A stretch of DNA of 64,000 bases from positions 128,370,597-128,434,596 of the forward strand of contig CM061921.1 in NCBI GenBank assembly GCA_031002005.1. The letters run 5' to 3'. This stretch comes from Vandiemenella viatica (taxonomy: Eukaryota > Arthropoda > Insecta > Orthoptera > Morabidae). The notes beneath the pieces are model-generated. The model ran no database searches. It saw only the letters and a program-made list of their open reading frames with translations, and was not told where the DNA came from. Each line of letters opens with the position of its first letter. Positions within the stretch are counted from its first letter, which is position 1. Of the stretch, positions 32,191 through 42,418 are shown piece after piece. Both the position numbers and the translations under genes were made by a program.

Positions 32191-32785
32191 ACAATGTCTA
32201 AAACCTGCGTCGGCAAGAAATGGTCATTATATATAAAAAAAAGATAATTTTCAACATTTAAAATGATGTATATATTATAGAAAATATATTGATTTTGTAT
32301 CTATAATTGCTTCAGAGACCTTACTTTTGGGATTTCATTCATACAATCTACATGTATTCACACTGTATTTTTAGATATCAGTCTGAATATTTGAGTTGGA
32401 TAATTGAAGACAAACCAATAAACATTTGAACTAACGTACTCGTGATAAATTATTTATTTCACGTATTATAGAGGCGGGTAAGAGAAAATTTAAGATTTAT
32501 TTCCACTTACAGCGTTGTCGGATTTCCTGCAACGTTGTCAGATTGTCTGCCTTCTAGCAGTGCTGAAGAGATTTCCGTGTTCAGGGAATAATGTCTCATA
32601 GCTAGTAGACGTTATCAAAAGTGAAGCCACATTTCCGTTTTCCTCCTTTCTGACGTATTATACCTTTATATAATTAAATACTCGCTTTATTATAGTTTGA
32701 TTCTTAATACAGATTATCAGTAACCATTTAAACATAAAATTTTCTCCCTTTATATATCTTTACTTCGCTTACATGATGGACGGGG

Positions 32786-32862
32786 CGCTTCGTCCTGCAA
32801 GTCGTCACGGCGGTGTTGTAAAGCCGTTGTCTCGGGATCCAACGGTCGTGAGTTCGAAACAG
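32786..32862 (+). other. tRNA-like SINE head, second family
   Basis: It shares cgtcctgcaagtcgt at the start and GAGTTCGAAAC as box B (32850-32860) with 41165-41243 and, on the minus strand, 42245-42330. It differs from the abundant SINE family. Confidence 0.55.
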
Positions 32863-32865
32863 CCC

Positions 32866-33726
32866 TTAGTTGAATATTTTTCGTTCCTTCTTTCCTTTCC
32901 ACTTGTTCCAAATTATATAAATACCTACTTTCACGTTCGTAGCTACGTGTTCTAAGTTTCTATTCACAGAACTTAGTTTTATTGCGATGAAAAACTTTTA
33001 CAGAAGCAGACGGCTGTGATCAGTTTAGATTTGGCCTATGTAAAATGTATTCTGTTAAACTTAGGAAAGTTATCAACCACAATGTGAAACATCATCATGG
33101 CATATCTGAAATCTTAGTACACATTCAATGGAATAACACTGAAATTTTAACCCTAGAAATGTTTGAAAAGAACCATCCGCAGCAATTACAGAAGTCAAAT
33201 AATAGCTTTCTTTCAGTGAGATTTTTTTTAACAGGTGTTAATGTAGATTTTTATCATTACTCAGCTTATAGACGTTATAATATTACTCGCAGCCAGACCC
33301 TCTGCTTTAAATGCAAAGCAAGTGCCGAGACAGGAATGCCTTGATGGTCAAACGCTCTGCGTAAACTTACAGTTTCCTCCTTCAACTATAACTACTGTTC
33401 TAAAAACCAACTGCAGAGAATAACAGCGCTAAACTATAAAATTTTGGATCAGTTTGCAGTGTAGTCCTTGATCGCAGGGTCTCCTTTTCAGCTGTCACAT
33501 AATTTTCAATATTCCAAATATTAAGCTTTTTCAGATCCTTACGTAAAATTCGTCCTCATTCATAGCTGTTGTATTTTAGTATTTTGACAGTATGTTTTTG
33601 GTGCAACAGCTTCAGTAATTCGACAACTTACTGGAGATCTTTGCTCAGAGTTAATGAAACGTGAGATCCACGTATAACTGTTTCTTCTTTGTGAAGGTAT
33701 TTTGGGCTTGTTGTGTCACCGAACTT
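32866..33726. other. No recognised gene
   Basis: One plus-strand frame (33045-33344, 99 codons) has no recognised motif and no splice context; I treat it as chance. No repeat identified. Confidence 0.4.
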
Positions 33727-33960
33727 GTTGACTGAGTAGTTAACGCTAGAGACTGGAATTCGGAAAGTCGCATGTTAGATCACCGGTCCAGTTATCCTGA
33801 TTTCGGTTTTCCATGGTTTTCCGAAATTACTCCAAGCGAATGCCGCGACGTGTTTCCCGAATTACCATGGTTGCGATACTTGGCGTTCCTTTCCCCAGCG
33901 TTCTCCAGGCCCTAATGACCTTTAAATCGGCTAGTCACAAAGCCCTAACAAAATAAAAAC
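33727..33960 (+). mobile_element. Diverged tRNA-derived SINE
   Basis: It retains the body order of the major family (ggttttccatggttttccga, then ctccaagcgaatgccgcga), with a short A-rich end (aacaaaataaaaac). The tRNA head is degenerate. No clear target duplication. Confidence 0.7.
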
Positions 33961-34783
33961 TTTGTTATGCCTTCACAGTTTTGAACTCCATCCTGCTATA
34001 GCTGTGATGGCAGCAAATTTGTTGATACATAGATTATATTGGTGAATATCAATCAATCAATAATTTCCTTTCAGTACTAAGCATGCTACAGGAGACAGTT
34101 AAGATCGCAGTAATAAACCACCATTAACTGATTTAAGCGATTTGACGGAAATTGTTAGATTTTTATGATCAAGAAGTTTATCCGTTCTGACTATAATTTC
34201 GCTTTTAACGTCACTTACGGAGGCCTATACAAAGAAGACAGTAGAACAATTTCTTCTGATAGGATTCCTGAATAGCATCAGTAACTGCTATGCAAACTAG
34301 TTTTATCATATCGAAGCTTTGGCTTGCCTTTCTAAGTTAAAAGTAAGCCTTGGAAGCTGTACTTCTTTTCATGAAATCGTTGAAATTTTTACAAGTTCTG
34401 TTGGCACTGACATTTTGGATGTCCACTTTCAAGTATATTTGTCAGTAATTTTGTGTATGTCACGGTCAACAAAATCCATGTTTTGGTTTTCAGACAATTA
34501 ACGAAATAATTTCAGGCTAACAGGGGACTAGTTCAAACTTGAATACCGTGGCCGGATTTCTTTCCAATCTTTGGTAAATAATCATTTCCATGACATTTCA
34601 AAAAATATGACATACATTTAAAGACTGAATTGGTAAGAAATAAACCAAGAAAGCATTTGTGTTAGTTTATTAATATGTGCATCCTCTCCATTCTTTTAGC
34701 TTCTCAGTTGGTGTATGATGTGAATTTAGTGATCCACAGTACATTAAACACAAGAAGAACGTAACAGATCATGAAAATCACTT
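33961..34783. other. No recognised gene
   Basis: AT-rich, with only short frames (for example 34319-34501) that look like chance. Confidence 0.4.
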
Positions 34784-34866
34784 ATGTCCGGAGCTAGATT
34801 CGAACCGTCTGCTCCAGGAACTACCGGAGCGCTTAACCACCATGCTTCCGGGTCGGCGCCCGCGAC
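34784..34866 (-). other. tRNA-like SINE head, third type
   Basis: On the minus strand it reads catggtggttaagcgctccgg, then ggagcagacGGTTCGAATC (box B at 34797-34806). It is serine/leucine-tRNA-like in layout, with a variable-arm-like spacer. No matching body recognised. Confidence 0.5.
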
Positions 34867-35248
34867 GCCTACAGTGCCAGGGGCTGAATGCTACCAAGAC
34901 CGCTGCATAGGGGGCAACAACTCTTATACACATGTTGACCAGCATTACGTTTCCTGGTTCCCAGTTTCCTGTGTATTCCTCCAAACTTTGTGTCTCATAA
35001 ACTATAGTTACAAAATATAAAAACATTTGTTTGTTGTCATTCATTATTGATTAGTATCAGCTTCTAAAATTTTCGCACTTGTGAAACTTCTTGTTGTATT
35101 CAGGGTTACTAGATGATTGGTAATAATTACACCCCTTAAATCAGTGCGTGTTCTTTACGGACTACTGTCGGAAGAGTTCACCGCAATATATTAACATCAG
35201 TATGGAGTAAAAAGTTGATCTACAATGATAACTTCAAGTAGCAAAAAG
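34867..35248. other. No recognised gene
   Basis: Noncoding spacer between a tRNA-like sequence and repeat copy 2. Confidence 0.4.
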
Positions 35249-35799
35249 CGTATAAATCGCGAAATGAACTAATGATTTCGTACGTGTCCTCTAGCAAACG
35301 CAGCAGTTCGTTAATTACCAAGTGTTTTCTGCATGTCGTTGTATACCTATCAATAACGTTTTTGGTAAGAACATGAAACCAACGTTTCACCTGTCGTTTG
35401 AGTTTTAATAGCACCTAATATTGCTATAGCGAAAAAGCCGTATTAGTTTTTTGTTCTTTACCTGCTTATAAAACACCACTAAAACCAAAAAAGTGACAAA
35501 AATATGTGAAATTGAAATACTGAACCCTTATCATGTTTTGTTTTTGTTTTAAAAAGTGTGTTCTTGCGCCTTAAGCAGCTTTTGATATTAATGGTAGGTG
35601 AAAAATAAGTTTTTAAGCTAAAATACTGTCAACTCAGACTGCGCTGACGATATCTCATGTCACCGACAACAGTAATTTAGTTATACGTTTTTCCGTATGT
35701 TTCAAAAATAAGTTTAATTGTAGTAGTAAAAGAAAAACAAGTCTTCATAGCACACCGCAAAATTAACTAACTTCAAAAATCTGCAATTATTTGTCAACG
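35249..35799 (-). repeat. Dispersed 0.55-kb repeat, copy 2
   Basis: Reverse complement of 15375-15928, with few differences. The 55-residue frame (35414 downward) is identical in both copies and diverges right at the repeat edge (35249), so the edge may be an exon or element boundary. Confidence 0.8.
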
Positions 35800-36115
35800 C
35801 ACTCACCTAAAATTATCTTTACATTGCAAATATTGATTTTATCTTCAATATCTAGTTATTTTTAGTGACCGATGATCGGTAGAACGTCTTCCTTTCTTTT
35901 GATCCTAGCATTTGTTCAAAATTAACTTTTTGTTTGAGAACGGTAACTTTTTATGTTCTGTATGGACCGTAATTTCTCTTGAATGTTTTAAAAAACTAAA
36001 ATGAAGTGCATAGAATGTCTGCACGACTCTTTTGCTAAAGAAATATAATCCATATTTTCATTTGTATAACGAATATATTAAAATATTGTCACGTTTTTTG
36101 TGAGTTGGGTGAGTC
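35800..36115. other. No recognised gene
   Basis: AT-rich spacer; if the 0.55-kb repeat is larger than what is shared, its continuation would be here. Confidence 0.4.
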
Positions 36116-36530
36116 TCAATTTTGGATATTTACGTGAATATACCACCTACTGGGTATAGTACTGGCTTGGTAGATGTATAAGATTGGTTGAATAAATCCC
36201 AGGAGGAAATGTAGCGCTGTGCAATTCAGGTCGTTCGGATTAATATGAGCATGGTAGTACCCTGCTTTGATGTTCTTTGGCGGTACTGGAGTGTCAAGTG
36301 TCAGTATGAAGGTGGCAATCTTTTCAGTACTGCCATTTACCCTTCGAGTGATCTGACGTACCTCGACCACTTTATGTTCCTTCCACTCCTTAATGAGTTC
36401 CTCGGTCCCTATGTCTATCAAATCACGGTAGGTGACAACGCTTTTGCTGCTGTCCAGGGATTTGTGGAGTTCACTGTTAACGGGGAACTCTCCGAGATTC
36501 TCAAGGGGACCCAGCTTATCTAACCCATGT
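36116..36530 (-). pseudogene. LINE ORF1 (gag) fragment, I-clade-like
   Basis: The minus strand shows HKSLDSSKSVVTYRDLID, TEELIKEWKEHKVVEVRQI, TRRVNGSTEKIATFILTL and TPVPPKNIKAGY in order. This is the N-terminal gag core that precedes the zinc knuckles in I/Nimb-type LINEs. The frame shifts at YYHAHINPN, where RCFKC would be expected, and homology ends near 36116. It is a different family from copies A and B. Confidence 0.75.
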
Positions 36531-36879
36531 TAATTTAGGAAAGTATTTGACCCATTTCTGAAAAAAAAACTATTTGATGCAGGACATTAATATTGTTACA
36601 TTATGCTAATAGAGTCAACTGTACTAAAATCAACTTTATCCATTTTATAATTTTTAAGAAATACTTTTTTAAATTTATTAACAAAAATATTAAGTTTTTT
36701 CTGCCGAAAATATTTTTTTGTGAACTTCCTAATGGGTGAATATTAATGAATGTAGTACCAGAGGTGGCTTTTTATGTCTTGCATAGTCTCTGAAAATTTC
36801 ATTCATTTATCTATTATAGTTTCTGATATAATGGAGTATATGTACTGAAAATTTTAGTTTGCGGGATATTGACTTTAAA
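36531..36879. other. AT-rich, possibly MULE 3' flank
   Basis: No gene. It may be untranslated sequence of the Mutator-like element, but no terminal inverted repeat was found. Confidence 0.35.
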
Positions 36880-38450
36880 GAAAAAACTTTTGAAATTTCT
36901 TACTTACAGTTAATTAAAACTGTCCTGCTGCATATGGCCTCTAGCAGGTCCTCCAGCTTATTTTTCACCTTCCTGGATGTTTGTCTTGCTTTCTTGGCCA
37001 TATTAGATGCAGACCTGTCTGCATCGGCTATCCTCATTTTATCGCTATGTTTCAGCCCAGTGATCATATTTTCACCAGGATTAATTCCCAGCTTTTTCAG
37101 TACCCAACACATTCAAATATTACCATAACTGAATGTAATAACAGCATCATGAACTCCTAGTTTCATTGTATGCATGCCTACACATACAGTTTTAGGAAGG
37201 CGGTTCAAAATTATGCTGTTGAAACATTCATTTGGGTTCTGTGTCTGCCCATGCAGACATTTCCTTAGAAGGTCAGGATGAGCCAAGTCTCTGAAAATAG
37301 GTTTTATTGCTGTAATAACAGCAGCAGGAAGAGAATGCTTGTGAGAAAAAGATTCTCCAGTTGCCTGAGCCCTATTCTGTTTGCACCAAGAATTTTCTCC
37401 TTATGGACACAATCCATGACATGGCTTATCATCAGTAGAGGACTTATGGAAGAATATAGCCCAAACATTTCTCTTCATTGCTTCCAGATTTTCTTTATTT
37501 CTCCTAATTGCCTACCCATAGTTTACCTGCAAGTTTTCTATCTCAGTTTTCTTTAACCGACCTCAGCCTTGTTCCCAAACGTTTTTGAACATGGCCCACA
37601 CATTCTATTTTGCTAATAATGGCATCTCCATATGGCTTAGAATTCACCACATTGTTCTTTGCCTTACTGTCACCATGGCCCAAATATTTGGTGTACCGTA
37701 CGCCTCTTGTTTCTACGGAGCGATGAAATATTTGTTGTACTCCATGAACTTCGATACCACCACTTGTTCCTCTAAAATTAGCCACACAGTTGTGTTCTTT
37801 ACGTTCATTGACTTTACAACATTTGCAATATTTAGACATTATCTCCACATCTAACACTTTACCGGTGTCTACACTCGTGGCAGTCACTGCTCCATTCAGA
37901 GAAGTATGTCCTCTTTTCTGCCAACTTCCATCAAGTGCAACTGCAATATCCGAGCATCCATCATTTTCTTCCACTGCTTCCATAGCAGCTAGTTTCATGC
38001 TTTCCTCACTGACCTCACATACAGCTTTCTTTAATATTACATTCAGTTTTTCAAATTCATTTGGTGGTTGATGTAAGTTGATCACTGAACAAAATGTTCT
38101 CACTGCAGCCATGCCCTTGCCAATGGATCGTAAGGCATAAAATAATCTAGTATTGATTTCATAAGGGCCACTTGCATCTGGTTTTGAAGAACTCATAAAT
38201 GAAATCACAGCTGAGCATTTAGTGCAAATTAAATCCAAAGCAATTGCGAGGCTTTTTCTCCCGCTGGCACTCTCACAAATTTTCACACTCTGTGACTCAC
38301 CACACTGTCTACATTGTACAAATTTACAAATTATATCTGATAATATTCTCAAATTTATAATAATGTTACTGCACCCCTTGTCACTTACAGTAAATTCGTT
38401 GTAAGTCTCTTGAAATGGTGGGAGCTTCTTTGATGATGCACTTATTGAAG
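36880..38450 (-). pseudogene. Mutator-like (MULE) transposase, near-complete but broken
   Basis: The main frame (38450-37543) opens with a Cys motif CRQCGESQ and CTKCSAV. It continues with DIAVALDGSWQKRG (first catalytic Asp), SVDTGKVLDVEIMSKYCK, KCCK....H..C, FRGTSGGIEVHGVQQIF, YLGHGDSKAKN (second Asp) and ECVGHVQKRLGTRL. After three stops (near 37515, 37400 and 37130) the text continues with SLPAAVITAIKPIFRDLAHPDLL, CLHGQTQNPNECFNS and LGINPGENM, ending near 36880. This order is that of the Mutator-like transposase domain known from arthropods and molluscs. It would cut and paste DNA with long terminal repeats. It is recent enough to be easily readable. Confidence 0.85.
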
Positions 38451-40354
38451 AATTATACTATTTGACATGAACTTCTAAGTGTTTTCAAGGTTCAACAGTT
38501 GTTATAATTGGCAGACAATCATCAAAATATAACTGCTCTTTTTTTGCTTAGAAATAATGTCCTGAAACAATTCTGAGTGGTTACTCATAACATTATGCGT
38601 GTAGAAAGTTCTCTAGGCTTTATCCCATGAATTAAAACAGCGTTAAAGCCCCATATTAATACAGCCATCATGATATCTTCACAAAAGAAAAGTTTTTAAC
38701 GTGAATCATTCGACAGGAAACACCATTCCAATACATATTCTACTACATCACTGCTTAGAATCATTTGAATCAATCCTCGATCTCACTCTGTCTAGAGCTA
38801 GTATATTTCTATCATCGTACTAAATATAATCTACATTTTCAGAGTACTATATTATATCATAATCTTTTTATTCTAATATTCTATCATTGAAATGCTTCAT
38901 CCACTAACAACTTAATTAATTCGAGAAGTTTTGAAATATGACCTACGTACTGTCTTGTACCAAGTAATAATGCAGCCATTTTTTATGCACACCACAAAAA
39001 ATTTTCTGACTCAAAGATTCCTGTTTTTAAAATTAACCCAGTTTTGCAACTCATTAGCTGTTTCTGAAATCCATGCCGCATCAACAATTGATTAAAATCA
39101 TAGTTCCTTACTAGAAAAGTCATTTACACGTGAACCAATCTTTGTATTTTGTCTTGTAGTACTGTTGCCGATTTTGCTACACTGTGATCCTTATTTTACT
39201 TTAGTTTAAGTTAAGACAAATATTATCTCCCAATAATTTCTTTTTTGCCATTCACTAACTACTCAGCATCCTCACTCTTATTTATATTTTGGAAAATTTA
39301 ATCAGTACATCACACAATGTTAACTGTTTCTTCTTCAAAATTTACCCTACTTTCTAATCCTTACTTCACTTTTGAGTGCCTCATCTGGATAAAAATTAAA
39401 TATCGTGGGAACAAATCACAATTTTGCTTCCTAACGTTATTAACTGATGCGATAGTAGGAAGTGACCAGAAGAAATTATCTTCTGGCGGTCGTCTAAACT
39501 GCTTCGTCGATAACGTCTAATAATAATCAGTAGTGTTCATACCACTTAGGTGACCTACCAATAAGTTTTTAGGACCAAATAAGGTAGCAGAAACTGTTTA
39601 AATACGAGCAGAAACGTAAAAAGCTTCAGAAGAGATTAATCAAACAGATTTTGAAGCTTTACCGAAGATGGCAGTTTCCATACTATCCACGCAATTACAA
39701 GCTGAAAATTGAAAAACCCTCTTACAATAAGTATGAAGTCACATACTTCGAAGTTACTGCCAAGGATTAATTTATTCAGAATAGATTAAAACGCGCAAGA
39801 GATATTAGATATGGATATGTTTTGGTTTCATGGCATTTAGATTATGGCAGGAGATATATAAAACGTGAATAATTTTATTGCACCTATGACATAAACATAG
39901 ATTTTTTTAAATGTTAGATGGGGCAAGGTACACAACATTTTGAACAAGGAGGATATAAAACTGGAAGAGAAAATATTTTATTTTTTTATTTTTTACATAC
40001 TACTGTTAGCTATAATATTATAGAAATAGAAAGAGAATTTTTCAAAGCTTACAACGGTTCACAGGCAAACATTCAATACGAAGCTATTTGTTGACGCCAT
40101 TGTCCTGTGAAAATATTAAGAAACTCAATGGCATGAACAAAAGACTGTAAGAAGAATGTGTATTAAACATAATCCAAAACAAAAGTCATGAAATATGTCA
40201 GTAGCTAAAATATAGAGATTGTATCACAGTCTTAAATGTAAGTGAATTTCGTTATATAGAGAGTAAAATTAAACTGAAGGCCGAAGCAATAAAGTTATCA
40301 CGAGACCGTTTAAGGAGGATACAGGTACAATCTCCGGCACGACTGGCCACCAGA
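38451..40354. other. No recognised gene
   Basis: 1.9 kb of AT-rich sequence with only short frames. It may include MULE flank. No tRNA-like or SINE match until 40355. Confidence 0.45.
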
Positions 40355-40364
40355 TATAACTTTT

Positions 40365-40600
40365 TTTAGCTTATTACTTTACGCCTCGTCGACATCGAGG
40401 TCATTACAGGCGGGAAAGGACTGGGGGCAAGGAATGGGAGGATTCCAGCCATGACCTTTTGCAGCATCCATTCCAGCATTCACCTGGAATAATTTGGGGA
40501 AACTGTGGAAAACTCAAATCTGCATGGCCGCACGGGGAGTCGAATCTGTATCCTCCCGAAAGCGAGGAAAGAGCGTCACCGCTTATCCCATCAAGTTCGG
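40365..40600 (-). mobile_element. Degraded tRNA-derived SINE, minus strand, tail variant 2
   Basis: Tail side ttacgcctcgtcgacatcgagg, body, then the head near 40600. Box B is reduced to GAGTCGAATC (near 40539-40548). Confidence 0.75.
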
Positions 40601-41164
40601 TCATTCAAAATCTGCCATAGCGTCTAAAAAACTGCGTTGTTGCTTGTATAGAAAAAAAGATACTTGCCCACCTTTAAAATGATGTATATATTGCAGTAAA
40701 TCAATTGATTTTGTATCTATAATTGCTTTGGAGACCTTCTTTTCGGGATTTCCCTCATATAATTAACATGGATTTAAGTTGGTTATTGTAGACAAAACCA
40801 ATAAAATTTTGAACTTATATGCAGCTCGTGATAAACTATTTCCTTTACTTGTTATGAATGCCAATAAGATTAAATTTAAGATTTAGTTACTGGTACAACG
40901 TTTTCAAATCTACATCTTGCAACACATTGTCTGCCTTCTAGCAGTGCTCAGTGCTGAAGAGATTTCCGTGTTCAAGGAATAATTTCTTATAGCTAAGCGT
41001 TATTAAAAGTACATACACATTTCCGGTGTAAAAAATTGTTTTCCTCGCGTTTGATCTATCATACTTCTGTTTAATTGATTTCTTCTTTTATAGCAGTTTT
41101 ATTCCTTATACAGATTATCAGTTACTATTCAATCGTGAAAATTTATTCCCTAATATGTTGGACG

Positions 41165-41243
41165 AAGCACTCCGTCCTGTAAGTCGTTACGCCTCTGTGG
41201 TAACCCCGTGGTGTGGGAATGCAACGATCGTGAGTTCGAAATA
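41165..41243 (+). other. tRNA-like SINE head, second family
   Basis: Shares cgtcctgtaagtcgt and GAGTTCGAAA (box B near 41232-41241) with the copies at 32.8 and 42.3 kb. Confidence 0.55.
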
Positions 41244-41290
41244 GCTCCAAGTTAAATACTATTTCGTACTTTATTTCCTTTTCACTTGTT

Positions 41291-42244
41291 GAAAAATACA
41301 TATCATGTATATGAAAAACATGAAGTGTCGATATACGGATAAAAATTATATTTTATAGCGAATTGTTGAAAAAGAATTTCTAATATCTGTGATTTCCCAT
41401 AATTCTGTTTCATTGTCCTATATGCCCTATCTACATTAGTTTCATTCCTTCACATATCTCTTGTAACCAGTTTGTTTGATGTTAAACCTTTAGGTACTTC
41501 TCTCGACATTGATTTCATTTCTTCTTCACTGCTAGTTATACATCGTTCACAATTGTTTCTTATTACAACGGTATGCAATGCTTGTACATTTTTGCTTCAT
41601 CTGCGATTAGTTAGTTTGTTCCATATAGTCCGTTTGCTTCTTGTAGTCGTTTACTGACATATGAACCGAATCACTATTTAAACATGATGTAATGTAACTG
41701 ATATCTAGCTGTGTTTTCATAAAAGTCAGACGCACGCACCCACATACTCCTCCATCGATTTAAAAGTATTTGCTATAACGGAAAACTAAGAGCAGGGTTG
41801 ATATTCTGGGATTCATAGAAACCGAAAGAAAATGTTTTCCAGCTTACAAAGACAGTTTAGCGGTTCAAATATCTAATTCTTTAACTTCAATACTCCTCAA
41901 CACTTTCCCGGCTTTAAATAATTCCAGGAACATAGTAACTTAGGAAATTGTAAGGTGACTGTATGCTTGTGAACTTTTCACGCTTGAGGCAAGTCTAGAA
42001 TACGATATGGTACGAACAGAACTGCCACTTATCAGTGGATAGTGAGGGCTTTTTCTTAAAGCCAATGTAATGAAGTATTCCCTTGTTGAGTCTTGATGAC
42101 GTTTGAAATTAGAATTTATTGCTAAACCATTCGCTGTAAAACATAATTATTACCCATATGTAGACACTTAATATTTTTCGCATGTATCATATGTATTTTT
42201 TAAAAAATGAAAAGGAAATAAAGAACAAACAAAAAACACTTGGA
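41291..42244. other. No recognised gene
   Basis: AT-rich; the short frame at 41472-41657 is hydrophobic and probably chance. Confidence 0.4.
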
Positions 42245-42330
42245 ATTGGTTCGAACTCATGATCCTTGTATCCCCATACCAACGCGCTACCACAGTGCCG
42301 ACGACTTACAGGACAGAAGCGTTTCATCAA
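42245..42330 (-). other. tRNA-like SINE head, second family, minus strand
   Basis: On the minus strand it reads ctgtcctgtaagtcgtcgg, then ggtagcgcgttggtatgggg, then GAGTTCGAACC as box B (42250-42260). It lies directly beyond the 3' end of the LINE at 42350. Confidence 0.6.
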
Positions 42331-42418
42331 ACATATTTTATTTAATTTAATTGCAATGGAGCACACGCTCCGGTGGCAATTTCCCTACACACCCAACTTC
42401 CCCCTATCCTGCACCCAC

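Larger units (their letters stand above)
31950..32900. repeat. Duplicated block, copy 1 (direct repeat with 40355-41290)
   Basis: Collinear similarity over about 0.93 kb: a minus-strand SINE, then about 600 bp of AT-rich unique text (shared gtctgccttctagcagtgct and gaagagatttccgtgttca), then a plus-strand tRNA-like head. It is either a segmental duplication or two copies of one composite repeat. Confidence 0.75.
40355..41290. repeat. Duplicated block, copy 2 (direct repeat with 31950-32900)
   Basis: Same order as copy 1: minus-strand SINE (40365-40600), AT-rich middle, plus-strand tRNA-like head (41165-41243). Divergence by many substitutions and small indels implies an old event. Confidence 0.75.

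Noticed and set aside
33045..33344. 99-codon plus-strand frame as a gene
   Set aside because: No recognisable motif, no splice or promoter context, composition like surrounding AT-rich DNA.
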